From contig NC_081331.1 of NCBI RefSeq assembly GCF_022539665.2, positions 5,862,501 to 5,926,500 of the forward strand: a DNA stretch of 64,000 bases, written 5' to 3'. Position numbers and translations under genes: made by a program. Positions 21,701 through 34,971 of the stretch are shown one piece after another; within the stretch, counting starts at the first letter, position 1; the number at the start of each line of letters is the position of its first letter. This DNA comes from Daphnia carinata. Its lineage: Eukaryota; Arthropoda; Branchiopoda; Diplostraca; Daphniidae. Below the pieces are notes generated by a model. The model worked only from the letters and a program-made list of their open reading frames with translations. It was not told the origin of the DNA and did no database searches.

Positions 21701-22029
21701 CGAAGACTAGGCTTACACGCATTTTGATTAACGGGACTGACACATCGGCAAGTAAGCCTCTTGTTTTACCATAATCGTACGTGCAAACCTTAATAAGAAT
21801 ACAGGCCTCCATTTGTTTTGTTTTTTTGTTAGAGACATTGTAAATCATAACCAACGCAAAGGACTTCTATCCCGCCCTGTTCATAGCGTAGGCAGCCGGT
21901 GATGACCACACACACTGTCCCACACGCCAAGTAATGAATAATTAGTCCCGTTTCCCTCCCAAGAATCTTGATTGCTTGTGACGAGCAAGGTTGGAGGGGG
22001 ATAATGTTTTTATTTCGTCCATGTGTTGG
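18800..22029. other. Higher-complexity stretch with possible remnants of a gene
   Basis: Unlike its neighbours this stretch has few long homopolymers. Several modest open frames on the plus strand (around 18905-19078, 19583-19727, 19869-19968) have protein-like composition but no clear splice context or family. The best exon-like piece, at 20198-20301, is listed separately. It could hold a divergent or decayed gene. No RNA gene was seen. Confidence 0.3.
20198..20301 (+). CDS. Possible internal exon, unrecognised protein
   Basis: An acceptor TTGTGACAG is followed by a frame reading TNWNNSNVFSAKGNLHFN and then TVPSRTFSDKIYAERF, ending at a near-consensus donor GTATGTAG. Third codon positions favour C. 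No neighbouring exon could be linked to it with confidence, and no family is recognised. Confidence 0.25.
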
Positions 22030-22430
22030 CTATAGTTGCCCCGAGTTGAGGACAAATTTTGGCTTGTAAGCTTCGTACATCAAGCGAGACTTGGGGCAAC
22101 TCCAGATAGAACTTCCGTTTTCCTCTTTCCGGCCATGATTTTCCAGTAGGAACCACCACATTTCGTTTTGGACGTGCATGAAGCTGTGAAGTATCAGCTT
22201 CTGAATCTGTTCGTCCTTCAAATTATCGACTTTTGGTTTGGCTGAAAAAAAAACTTCAAGAAAGAAATCGACATTTTCTTCTTCGTTTTAACGTCGTCTG
22301 CACAATTTTGGTAATTGGCCATCATTCTGGTCAATCTCCAGTTTAACATTCAAATCTTGTCACAGTATTTACCATTAGAAGTCGACGTGCCATCACAAAC
22401 GATGAATCGATTTATTTTGACGAAATACAT
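22030..22430 (-). CDS. Putative small two-exon gene, 89 aa, unknown function
   Basis: Exons 22373-22430 and 22030-22241 on the minus strand join in frame (phase 1) across a 131-base GT-AG intron. The acceptor is a long T run followed by CAG. The second exon carries most of the protein, including HSFMHVQNEMWWFLLENHG and SCPKSRLMYEAYKPKF, with strong coding-like codon use, and ends TAG at 22030-22032. The first exon is short; the frame stays open upstream of its ATG, so it may be an internal exon of a larger gene whose other exons were not found. No domain is recognised. The coding nature of exon 2 is more secure than the gene model. Confidence 0.4.
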
Positions 22431-22454
22431 CACATGCCATCCTTTTTGGCCTAG

Positions 22455-22463
22455 TATATAAAG
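22455..22463 (+). promoter_or_regulatory. TATA-like motif TATATAAAG
   Basis: A consensus TATA box on the plus strand about 250 bases upstream of the crystallin-like exon at 22705. It could drive a plus-strand transcript, but no start codon could be tied to it. Confidence 0.25.
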
Positions 22464-22704
22464 ACCCTTTGTTATTCAGGTCGGTACCAGGACATCACAT
22501 TTAGATTCATGAAAAATCTACAGAAATAAGTTGATTATGGTAATACAATGCTTTCTGGAATACAATTTTAAAAAATAATAACGAAACAGAAAAAGGAAAT
22601 TCTCGTGAACGAGGATGCCACCAATTTCATCATCTCGCATATTTTTGTCTGTCTTTCTCTCTCCCCCCCCCCCCCCCTTCCTTTTTTTTTCTTTTCATTT
22701 TTAG

Positions 22705-22906
22705 CCATTTTCTTATTTCCAACGCACCACGTACGCGCCAGCGCAGACGACGTTTTCATTTCCCACCAGGCGCCGCCAGTGTCGCCGCAACCTGGAGGCA
22801 TTGTTCTGTTCGAGGCGCCCAACTTCGGCGGGCATTCCATAGTTGGACGGCAGAGGGTCAACAACACGCGTTGCAACTGCTCCCACAGCCGTAGCTCCCA
22901 TCGTGG
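22705..22906 (+). CDS. Orphan exon with a beta/gamma-crystallin-like motif
   Basis: A long pyrimidine tract and TTTTTAG acceptor precede an open frame with marked C/G third positions. It reads DDVFISHQAPPVSPQPGG, then IVLFEAPNFGGHSIVGR, then NNTRCNC. The central segment resembles the first strands of a beta/gamma-crystallin Greek-key motif (hydrophobic, F/Y, E, x3, F, x, G). The end of the exon is unclear: weak donors exist at 22859 and 22906, and the frame otherwise runs on to a stop near 23078 with low-quality sequence. Only one motif is present, so it cannot be a complete domain. Neighbouring exons were not found. Confidence 0.4.
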
Positions 22907-25900
22907 TTTTTTCTCTCAACCAAAAACGACTCGTTCTATTTCACAGCGCCAGACAAATCGAAACTTGCTGCTCAAATGCACGTGTTTTGTTTTTTTCTCC
23001 ATTTCCTTCGACTGTGGTTTTCGACTCATCGTTTCGTTGTCTCGAGGTCGTGTGTTTGTGACAAGAGTGAAAGTGTGAATCACCAGTAGTTACGAACAAA
23101 ACGAAAGTCCAATTGTGTGGTCACCAGGGGAGAAAGGTACTTTCTGTGCTAAACATTTCGTTATCAGCCATAACGAAACACACACACACACACACACAAG
23201 AAAACAGACTCGAAACGACTCAAACTTCATCAACACTTACCTGGTTCGAAGCGTTTTGAACATTAAAGGAAATTATGATATCGTTTTTGTGGTGAGTGAG
23301 TCTACGACAAGTCGTTTGGGAAGTTATTATTACTATTCCCCTCCAACGGTTACATTATTGTGTTTTTCTTGGCCCGGAAGGTGTTTTTTTCTTCTTGTTG
23401 CTCAAAACGACAACAACAAACAGCACAGAAAAAGGAAAAAAAATCTTGTTTTGTGACTCTACCAAAAAACTTCAGTGTGGTCTGTGTGTTGGCCGAAAGC
23501 CTGGATCATCGCTCACGGTCAGTAAAAATCCATTTCTCATTTCTATAATACATTATTCTTTCGATTGTTTCCACCAAAAAAAAAAAATCTTATTCTCTCG
23601 TACCACGTTCAATGATGGATGAGATTTTTTTCGATTCAGTTGCGTTTCGCCCTTCTTGTGAAATCCGCCAACAATTCAAGGCTAATGAACCGGTCCCCCA
23701 CCTTTTTTTTTCAAATTCCCCTTTTAACTGAACCAGGAACCGATAGACACCGCCATTTAAAAATGTTAGTTTTGTCTTATCAGTCGCTCGCACGATTTGC
23801 AAAATGCACATGAATTGTTTTTCGTTTTTATCGGTTGAACGATGAAAAAAAAAACAAAAAACTTATCGTACCGGCGTGACACGTTTGACGACAAATGAGT
23901 TGCACCAGTTGTCTGTGCCATTTTCGCTTTTGGTTTTTTATTTTTTACGACAACGATGTGGGCGGGCGAATGGGAAACCCCGGCAGCAAACGACGCGAAG
24001 GATTTCCGTCTTTCTTGTTTGAACGAACAGCATTTTTTTTTTGTTCCTTTCCTTTTCGATTGGCGTTGCTCTCATGTTTTATGAGCCGTATTGGAATTGA
24101 TGCATCCGAATTCAGAGAACTTTTGTCGTCTGTCGAAGAAGAACAGAAAGGGCTATAACTTTGAAAAAAAAAAAAAAGAAAAACGACTTGATCTCCATAT
24201 TGTACGTGCGAACTCTATTGTCTGCTCTGACCGTCGTACAAAATCCTTTACAAAGGCATTTTCTATCGTATTGGATTTCGTCCAACTTCTTTTTTTTTTT
24301 TTTTTCGAGGGAGTTCTCGAATGACTTAAAATTTCTTGCGCTTGTCCAGTCAGCTGGAAAGAGAGCCGCCGCTTCTGCCCGTACCTATCGTTTTCTCTTG
24401 TTATGAAGAAGAGGACCCCCTCCCTGACATTTGCTTCTCGTTTCAAAAAAAAAAACACGAAACAAAATAACAAAAAGGTTCGAAACAGCGTCGCGTCCTT
24501 CAACAAAACAAACCTACTACTTACCTTTTTATCTGTTAAAAAATTTTTTTTTTTTTTTTTTTACCTTTTTTTTGCCCCTCTTTCTCCATACGACGATTTC
24601 TAAATTGTGTTTTTTTTTTTTTTCCTCTTCAACTGGAAAAACAGAACATGGTAGGAGTCACTGGTCGGCAAGCAAATGATTATTGAAAGGGAATGGGCGT
24701 AACATTATTTTTCCAATGCTATTCTAACCGCTGCCCTCCTGCTACGAAAGAACAAAAAGGAACACAAAAAAAAAAAAAAAAATGCTTAGGTCTCTCATAA
24801 CAGATGGTCAGCTTGTCAGGTTTCTTTCACTGATTCCCCTCCGCCATTGCCTCTCTTGCTTGTGTGTGTCTACGAAAAGGGAAATGGGTATTTAAGTTGG
24901 AAAGCGAAAGACCGACAACTACTACTAGTTGACTGGCTGGCATAATAATAACTGCCAACATTAAGCAGAAGGTTTAGTCGACGTTTTTCTTTTCTTTTTT
25001 TTTTTTTAAACTTGTAATTGACTTGCGTGTCACGCGAATCGACTTGAGCCACGCCCGTGCTTATCGCCGCTCACGATCTGCCAAGGTGGGGTGGTTACGT
25101 GCTTGTATTTTAAGGTTCCCCACGTCGTTGTATTTATAAAGAAATCATTGGATTAAAAGAAGAAAAAAAAAGAATTCCGATTGGTCAACACACACAAAAA
25201 AATCGTAACAAAGGAGAGTTTCATTTTTCACGGCGAGCCAGAATTCGTTAATATAAACAAAAGGCTTCGGGTTACATTGTTTTATTTTTTTTTAAAAGAA
25301 AAAAAAAATGTAAGGATCTCGTGGTTTAATTCTGGGATTGGCGATCCGCCTGATTCTTAATAACGAAAACACTGGCCAATGGATCGAAAATGTAAAAAAA
25401 AAAAACAAAAACAAAAGGGCAGAGTCGGGCGCAGTGAAAGTGGGATGGGCAAAGAAGGATGGGACAGGTGATTAACATTCAACCGGTTTTTTTTTTTTTT
25501 TCGTGCCTCACCCCAGGTCTTCCTTTTCGGCTGTCCAAACCGAAAAAACCGGTTCATATAGTCAGTTGATCTGTACTGCCGCTCTACACAGCCTCGTGTT
25601 GTTCTATAGTTTCCAGTGGTTTTTCTTTTTTTTTTTTTTTTTTCTTTCTGATTATGCGATCACAAACAATCAACCATTTTCGTTTTATGCTAAAGGCGAT
25701 TCGAAGAAGAAGAACCGAAGGGAGGACGAAACGAGTTTCATGTGGAGGGGGTTTTTGATTTTTTTTTTTTTTTTTTTTTCTTTTATTCGGTGGGGCAAAT
25801 TTGAATAGAGAGCACGTTGAAGCCGTTTGGTCGGTTGGACACGAAATCACGGGAGCCAAAACCGATCATGCTGCGCGTTTTATGTGCCAGCTGTCGGTTA

Positions 25901-28900
25901 GAATTTGTTTGTTCAACTGCGAGAAATGATTCATGAGCGGACCCGAATTCTATTCAACTTATCGCGTGTGGAAAAGCATTTTCTCCATTCTCCATTTTTT
26001 TCTTTTTGCCCTCATCCGAAATAATCAATTCCATTGCTTTCTTTTTCTTGGTAAATGAAGTCGTCATCCTCTTTTATATAGCCATACTTTTTTTTTTTTT
26101 TTTAGCCTGAGTAAACAAACGGCCTTTTTCAAATGCTCAAACTCGTTGACACACACACACACACACACGTTGGCCACTGCTTTTTGCGGCTGGCCGAATA
26201 AATAATACCTTTAAGAGGGAAAAGGGTGGTAGGGGAGGGTGGAGGCGAGAGCTGCACGAGCGGAACCCTATTGTTGCCTGGCCCCGCCCGTCGCGCGGAA
26301 TTGAAATCATTCATCATCACACGGCCAAACCTGATTGCTTCTTATTTTATTCAACGTCATGGCTGTCGGATACGAGAACAAGGCAAACGAGGAGGAGCCT
26401 CTCTCCTTGTCGTCGCCTTCACCCAAACCACCAGCCCGCAATAATTATTGCGTCCCCCTCCCCCCTTTTTTTTCCTTTGTAATTTAAATAATGCGAAAAG
26501 AATCGTGATTTTTCCCAGGGTATCGTTTGTTTTGTTTGAAAAAAAAAAATAATTCATGTTCATTCTTTTTTGTTTTCGCACATTCTTTCGAAATCACGTC
26601 ACGCGCCAGTTCTTTGTAACGGAGAGGGAAAAAACAATATCGGGAATGATACGTTCGTTATTATACACACACACGAAAAAAAAAATATTTGGCAACCGCG
26701 GAGGGATAAAAAAAAAATAAATATGATCGGGCAGGAATGAGTGAGAAAAAAAAAAAGAAAAAGGATGTGTGTGTGTGTATATACAGAGCCGTATAGTGTT
26801 GGAGGCTGCAGCGCGTGACGTGAATCCTTAATGAGATGGCGCTGAGAGAGGTACAGTCAAGATCCGTTTCGTTTGGATGATGATGAGGCATCTTGTAGAT
26901 GTAAACTCACTCGACACTTCTTTTTTTTTTCTTCTTCTTCTTCTTTCCTCCCCGCCCTTTCTGAAGGGGGCAAAGATGTGGCCCTCTTCATTTTTCTCTT
27001 TATGTACCTGAGGTAAAAAAAAAAAAAAAAAAAAACCTCGGGTTACCTGGAAAGGTGTTGAATATCCGTCTGTTAGATTAGGACATCAACCCTTTAAAGA
27101 AGAAAAAAGAAAGAAAACTTTTAACACACTCGAATGCTGCATCGCATTGACGGGCATTACATTTCGACCAATATAAAATCTAAGTTGACTGGAGTTTGCC
27201 TTACTTTTTTGCAGCTGCAGCTGATCGATGATGCTTTGTAAGGTTCGCTGTGTTCCATTAAACAACACGGGGCGCAATCGGCTTTTTCTTGGGGGGGGGG
27301 GGGGTGGCGTCCCGCGAGAGCTAGACAATAGCTCATCTGCCGATGACATTAGCCAAGACTCTTAAAAGCAAAAGTAGTCGACAGGGACGTCATTTATCTC
27401 TCTTTTTTTTTTGTTTTGTTTTGTTTTTTAAAACGACAACCAAAAATATAAAAAGTCCGAGTCTCGTTGATCATGTCGCATAAGAATCTTGCCAGACCCC
27501 CCGATCTCAGCCTTCTTTTTATTTTTGTTTTGTTTTTAATGTGGGAAGAAGAGATCAGAAACGAGTCGGGAGCCGAAATGAAGAAGCTAAACAACAGAAG
27601 AAAAAAGCTGATGCATCCATTTCACGACTGGTTTCTCTCTCTCTTTCTCCTTTGGCCGTTGAGAATCTCTGGCATGATTGTTGGCAGCTCCAATCAGGAC
27701 ATCCATCACGCAAGCTTGGGGGTCTTGTTTGTCTCTTCCATCTCGTCCGAAAATCACTTTATTGATCCATTACAAAACTATATGACCAAACAATATATAT
27801 ATTCGACTGGCCCCGGTTCCCTTCCCCCCCCCCGCCCTTGTTTTCCCTCTTCACGATCACGTACAGCGTTCAAAAGCGGTCGGGAAAAAAAAATGGGTGT
27901 TTTTTTTTTGTTCATTTCCAGGTCACTGTTTGGGGTTTTTGAGTTGAATCCAATATGAGCCCCTGCGGTACTGTGGTTGGACTTGTACAACAGCTGCCGG
28001 TCTGGGGCGTGTTTTTTAAAAAAAATATTATTATTAAGAACGGGCGTTAAAATTTGTGTTGTTTTCCCTTTTTATTTATTTATTTATTTATTTTTTTGAA
28101 ATTTGAAATTGAGGGGGGAAAGAAAATGAGAATTTTTTCTTGGATGGTCTAACGGTTTCTAGTGGCCACGCTAAAGAGCGGATTGAGTTTCTCCTGTTCA
28201 AATGGAAAAGAGCTATTTATTAATTAATTTCTTTTTTTTTTTTTTTTTTTTTTTTTTTGTTGGTCATCCACTAGTGAATGGGGCGTTCTGATACAATAGC
28301 GTCGTAAGGTTAAGAATTTTCAATTTGGATTCGGGTCATCTTTTTTTTTTTTTTGAAAGAGATGCAGGTGTTTTCATTGTCATCGATTCCTTCCTGTCCC
28401 CCTCCATCCGGCAAACCGTTGCCGATTATTATCGTGTTTTGGTATGTCGCCTTGGACATCGTTTCGCGTTGTTGTTCGGTACAACAAACCGTCACCTACT
28501 TATCTTTTCGTGGTCCGGACTGGAATGTTGTTGACATTCACCAACTGTTATTGTCTTTTTTTTCGCTGAAAGGAATTTGTTTTGGTTCGTGGGATCGTCC
28601 TTGAGCAAAGTAAAGCCTTAAATAGGCAGAGCGTGGCAATCCTGTAGGCATACGAACTTTTCTTTTTTTTTTTTTACATCACGATGCTGCAGGTAAACAG
28701 AGTCGAGGCGCCATCTATTCAAATGAGAGGGACGTTTGAGCACGGAGGGAAAAGAAAAGAACTTTCAATAGGCGGACGATCCGACTCCTGTCCATGTAAG
28801 GACTGAATTAGACAAAAAAAAAAAAAAAATGCAAAAGAGGAAAAAAGAAAAATAATAAATTTGAATCTCTCTATTCGATTATTTTTTCTTCTACCTACCA

Positions 28901-29637
28901 TCGTGACTCATCTGCATGTCAAATTTAAACCAGCGTTTACCATATAGCCCCCCGCATCAAGCATTTTTCTTTAATACTCTTTTTTGGGAGGGAGGGAGGG
29001 GGGAGGATCGAGGCATTTGGGGTCGTAGGGTATTTGTCAAATAGAGAGGCAGAAAACAATCTTGTGCTGAAAGGCAGGGGGGGGGGCAATGAAATGGCGG
29101 ATTTTTTTTTTTTTTTTTTAATGAATTCCATGTAGGCCAAAAAGAGTCGGAAAGGCCATTAGACCATCAAGTTTGACAGTGACAAATTTCGTCCCAAGTA
29201 AAAAGAGAGAGAAAGCCCTCACTTCAATGAGGTCTGCTGCAAAATTGTACTTCTCCCTTTTTAAACAACGAACTGAAATTCCTTAGTGATCCTAATGTCT
29301 GATTCTAAGGGGATTTTTTTGTTTTTCAATTATAGATATACAAAAGTATTTGTATTTTTTTTGTTTTTTCTTGTCCAGACGGCGGTAGCTCTACGGTTGA
29401 GGGAAGCTCACGCGTCAGCGCACACAACTTGTTAATGACATCGACGTTCCCTCACGATCTTTGATGATACAACTCTCCAATAAAAAAATAAAAAAATAAA
29501 ATATCCAACAATTTTGTGACATTTACGGCCGCGCTGCCCTCGTCCGCTCGTTTTTACTGCATATTGAGAGAGAGAAAATAGAGAAGGAACAAGGTTAGCC
29601 CAATGCTTTTTATGCATCCTCTTGCCGTGCCCTATAT

Positions 29638-29640
<3 letters not shown>

Positions 29641-29680
<40 letters not shown>
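29641..29680. repeat. (TG)16 followed by (TA)4 microsatellite
   Basis: Uninterrupted TG units at 29641-29672 followed by TATATATA. Confidence 0.9.
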
Positions 29681-32680
29681 AATATAGCCCATCTTGTCCT
29701 GTTGTTGTGGAGCTTCATGACTGGACAACTGGCGCTGGATTTTTGATAAGTCACGCTTCCGTCCATTTTCGAATTTTTTTTTTTCTTTTTTCCAAAGGCC
29801 GTTTAAAAAACACGTAGGAATTCTACTGTGCATAAGCATCTGAATTTTTTTTTTTTTTAAAGCGTAATCCGATGCATAAAAAAAAAAAAGTCCCGCGTGA
29901 ATCATTTTATATTTCTGAGCTGTGAGGTTCTTTTTTTTTTTTTTTTTTTTTTTTTTGGGGTCATCGTGATGGATGGCGTCTACGGCCTTTAGCGTCTGGA
30001 TATGAAATACGTTTCGTTTAAGGGGTTAGGCCGTCACGGCCAAGCCGGCTGGAATTTCTCATTGTGTGGCTCCAATCGCTTGATTGATTCAACTGTGAAT
30101 GGGTCGCCAAGGTTATATATATATATTTTTAAATAATAAAAAATATATATATGTGTATATCCGGATCGAACCCGTTTCTGCTCGATACTTGATCCCCAAT
30201 CGCAAGAGAATTTGAACGTCTTCATCTTCTTTAAAAAAAAAAAACAAATCAAGAATCTTTTAGTTATTTTTTTTTTTTTTTTTCCTGGTAGGATGCAAAG
30301 GGGGGGGGGGGGCAATGGGGAAAAAATGTCGATGCCCTTCTTTCTCTCTCTCTTTTTTTTTTTTGACCCTTACAAATGGCTGGGCAGACGGCCATTATGG
30401 CCAGAGATGAGGAACAACTTGACCTGTTTAATGGTTTTTTTTTCTAAAAAGGTTCCCTTTTTTTTTTTGTTTCAGTTATTTCTCTTTTCTTATGGGTGGC
30501 TAATGGATCGTGCGGGACTGAGCTGTTGTAGTGCAACAAACCACTTTGCCCTTTTTTTTGTTTTTTTTTTTGTTTTTCTTCTCCAGTTAGAAGGGAAAGG
30601 AAGTAAAAGAGGCGGGGTAAAGGATTGTGGAAAACAAAAACAAAAAAAAACACAACAAAAAGTGTTTGGTTGATTACACCAATACCCAAGGTGCACGCAA
30701 TCGAGGACGTGAGACGCCCTAAAGTCTTTTATTTTTTTTATAATACAAACGTTTTTTTTTTTTTTTGACAACATTTTGTAATGGCTTGATTTATACAGTC
30801 GCACGCGGCTGTGTATAGAAGCAGGTGAGAGTTACAAAGGTCAAATAAAACTATTTTCTACCAAAAAGAAAAAAAAAAATAATAAAGCTGCTACTATATA
30901 TAATGCACACACAGCAAGTGTGTGTGTGTGTGTGTGTGTGTATAAACAGTTTATAGAGGAAGAAGGGGGAGGGGAACTCTTTTGTTATGTGTGTTTTCGT
31001 TGCAGAAGGCAAAGTTGATGGGAGGGAAAAGAAGAGGCGTCGGGACGATATAACTATTTGGATGAAACAAATGGACTCGGCGTTTGAGTTTGCCCTGTTG
31101 TGTGTACATTTTAGACACACGCAAGGGAGGCCGCTCCATTGGCTTTGTTTCTTAAAAAATAAAAAAAAAATGTTCTGACTTTTTCGGGAGTTTCTCCAGA
31201 CACACAAACATATCAGCTCCTCTTTGACTATATAGCCTACACCACTTTGCAAGTTTCGTTTTCTTCTTTCTTTTCCCTCCTTTTTTTTTTTTTTTCCTCT
31301 GAAGAGATTCTATACCCGATGGGCCTTACGCTGTAAGAGGGCCGTAAATACCGACAGAGTTGATGTAAAATAGCCGAGCTCTTTGTCTCCATAAATGTGT
31401 AGATGTCACCAGTGAAACAGAAAAACAAATAAAAATGGAAGGCCTCTTTTTTTCTTCTTCTTCTTCTTCTTCTTCTTTTTTTGTGTTGTCACTTTCTCAG
31501 TTTTTGAGGCCATAAGGGCTAAGGCCCGTTTTTTTTCGATCATTTTTTTTTTTTGCTTTCTTCAGTGATATCGATCATTTCTTTTTTTTTTTGTTTTTTT
31601 TTCTCGTGTTACGTTGTGTCTTGCTTATTCCTTTGATGTTGTTTCTCTTCATTCTGATTGGCATCTTGACTCGTCCGTAAACGTAACATTCGTAAATCCG
31701 GATGAGTTTTTACTCGTTTCTTTTTTTATTTGTTTCGAAAACAAACAAACAAACAAAAAAAAAGACCATAACCGATAAGGCCGTCCGCTCTGTAATAGGT
31801 CTTTCTTATTGTTATCGTTACAACAGGCACGTCCGCGTCTTGTAGCGCACGCGGGATTGAAAGGGGGGGGGGGGTGCAAAGCTGAAGGGCAAAACGATAT
31901 AATAAACATCTAAAACAAAAAAAAAAAAGGGGGCGAAACATCGTTTTCGATAGGTCATTTTCAATGTCTGTGTGTGTAGTGCCGCATTGGCGCAGTTGTC
32001 GGCTTCGATTGGACGCCCATCCGATATTTCCGGCCCAAAGTTTTTTTTTTTTTTTTTTTTTTTTCATGTATGCCAACTTTCTATAGAAGCAAAAGTGTAC
32101 GATGGTTCCTTATAACTGAAGGAAAAAAAAAAAATCCGCGGTCTCGATTCTTTTTATTTATTTATTTTTTTTCACGTTTTCCTGATGTGGGGGGGGGGGG
32201 GGATGCGTTCACGCCGGATGCTGGCCACTACACAGTTGGAGAAAAAAAGAAAAAAAGAAAGACTTTCCATCTATCAAACCGTCGACAGACGAACGGTGCG
32301 TTTCTTAGGAAGATTTCCATCCGGATGGAAAATGTTTCCATGAAAACAAAAAAGAAAAAAGAAAACGTGCATAAATGGAGACTATAGAAAAGATGATGGA
32401 GTTGATGCACCCGATGATCTTTGCTTATTCCCATCTGTATACAAATATCCAAGCGTTTTTTTTTTTTTATTATTACGCAAGAAAGGATAAGAAAGAAAAA
32501 AAGTGGCACCGATTCGTTTCCCTTTTTTTTTTCTTTTTCTAAAACGAAATCAAACGCGAAATGTTTTTTTTTTTCTTTTCCTTATAACATTCCACCATTT
32601 CCCCCTTATTTTATTTTTATTTTTTTTTCTACTCTCTAAAATAAAATGATATTAACGCACTTTTACTTTTATTCAAATAG

Positions 32681-32760
32681 AAAAAAATTCTTGGGACATT
32701 TCTGGCCAGCCAATCACATCAATCAGCAGAAGCAACCGAGAGAATTGGTACTTCCAAACA
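32681..32760 (+). CDS. Weak candidate exon
   Basis: A pyrimidine-rich stretch ending CAAATAG precedes an open frame including FLGHFWPANHINQQKQPREL, and a donor AAG-GTATGT follows. There is no family match and no linked exon. It could equally be an untranslated exon of a non-coding RNA, or chance. Confidence 0.15.
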
Positions 32761-34374
32761 AGGTATGTGACCCTACTCTAATCTTAATCATCGGAGAAAA
32801 AGACTTTCGTTTTTAAAGACCTTTTTCGGGGCTTTAATATCTGCCGGTTTCCCTACACACACACACGAAATACAAGAAATTGAATGGGTTCGGATCATGG
32901 GATGATACAAGGAATGTTTAAAGAAGACGCTATATGGGCCCTTAACGATCTATGATTGAGATACGGGCCAACAAGAAAAATAAGAAAGGAAAAAAAAAAT
33001 AAATAAAGGGGCGAAACTCGGATGGTTTAGTAGACACCAGTCACCTTTTTGCCGCTTATCCCATTCGAACTAAGAAAATGGGGGGGGGGGGGAGAAGAAA
33101 AAAAAACGAAAAAACATTGAGATTTATAGACAGTCGTATCTCCTGTTTGTGGCTCTGCCTCTCTTCTTCTATAGAAACAGGCCGTGGACGGTGAGAAGCT
33201 GCGTGTGTGCGAACGTGATTACATAGAGACGGGTCGTATAATTTCCCCCCCACCCTTTTTTTTTTTTTTTTTTTCCTCACCCATAAAACTAGACGCGTGT
33301 CTGCGTGTTACAGGCCGCGTCGCTTTGTTCGCAAAAAATTCCGAATATGGGCCACTAAAAAGAATTTTTTTTTTTTTTTTTTTAACCTACGCACAAGGAA
33401 ATAAGAAAAGGTTTTGTTTTTTTTCCTCTTATAACTCACAAGTTTCTTCCTTTTATAAATATATATATATATATATTGTTTTTTTCAAGGTACTTTTCTT
33501 GTTTTAAATAGCTCAGGTATTTCTCCCAGGTAGCTCAGCTGATCGGTATTGACGATATTTTCAAAAGACACTGGGATGCTCTGTTTTCTTTTCGAATATC
33601 TTTCTTAGAAATCATTGAAGAAAACTGCCGGCACACACACACACACACACACAAAAAAATGTTGTATAAAAATTAAAATGAGATTCGAAATTCACTTTGG
33701 GGACGTTTCCCCCCCCCCCCCCCCCTTTTTTTGTGATGTTTTTGTTTTTTTTGTTTGTATCGTTGAAGAGGGAAACGAACAAACGTAAAAAGAGAGATGG
33801 CGTAATCAGTTGTGTTGTTGTTTTTTAAAACCAAAAATGTCGACCATTTTTTAACAAATTCAAATTCAGTTTGCGTCTTGCCACATGTTCTTTTGTTTCT
33901 CTGTGAGAACGAAAAATGCGCCGTCAAAGGGGAGAAAAAAAAAACAAAAGGAACAAACAATAAAAAGAAAAAAAAAAAAACTCGAATGTCGAGTGTTTTC
34001 TTTTTTTTTTATCTCGTTTGTTTGTTTGTTTGTTTGCCTTGTCAATTTGTGATGGCCACTTCTTTTTTTTTTCTGAAACAATTGAAATTTCAACCCCCTC
34101 AAAAAAAAAAAGAAGAAAGACTTGCAATCACGCGTGACACGCACACACACACGCTTTTGTTAAGTACGGATGTTCTTCGAGGGGGGGGGGGAGAACCCCC
34201 CGTCATAATTAACTGGCGCATCAGGAGTCCCCTCTTTCTCTTTAAAGACATTTATGTCATTAGACATGTCAGTCGTTCTTTTTTTTTTTTTAAGATAAAA
34301 AAAAGGAAGTGGAGCTCATTAAAACGAATGCATAAAGTACCACTCTTGACAATCGTCCGTGTGCTCCACAGTTT

Positions 34375-34409
<35 letters not shown>

Positions 34410-34925
34410 GATCTCTCGTCTTTGTGTTAATATAAAGCATCTGCACGAAAGCCCATCTTTGATTATGCTGGACATATTTGTCTCCCTGTTTTTTTTGTTT
34501 TTTTTTAATTTTTTTGTTCTTGAACCCGCTGTCAGTTGAACTCTGGGAGTTGTGTCCAACCCTTTTTTTATTTTTTTTTTTATTTTTGAAAGGAAAAAAC
34601 GAGTGCCACACTAGCAGCTTACATGATGGATGGTGTACAATTGCATTTAGTATTATGTGTATCGCCCGTTCTAGACTATAAAGAGAAGAACAGACCGTGT
34701 ATAGAAGTGGTGCCCCGACTTGGACCGTCGGGGCTTATCATTATGAACAGATCCGGAATGGGATTTCGAATGGCTGCGCTCCGTCGATCCGTTTCTCTGC
34801 GTGAAACGAAGCCTTCACCGGATTAAATATTTGGGCCTGGCTGGATTCACAAGTGGATAGAAAGGGTAGGGGGGGGGGGATGAATAAAAGGGAAAAAAAA
34901 AGAAGGGGGGATGGGACAGACAGAG

Positions 34926-34927
<2 letters not shown>

Positions 34928-34964
<37 letters not shown>

Positions 34965-34971
34965 GATGATG
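34928..34971. repeat. (AG)16 followed by a (TGA) run
   Basis: AG units to 34960 followed by TGATGATGATG. Confidence 0.9.

Noticed and set aside
30155-30190. B-box-like GGGTTCGATCC on the minus strand
   Set aside because: No A-box or cloverleaf stems in the 70 bases before it.
33812-34435. 207-codon ORF, the longest in the desert
   Set aside because: Built from poly-Lys and poly-Phe homopolymer runs; no coding signature.
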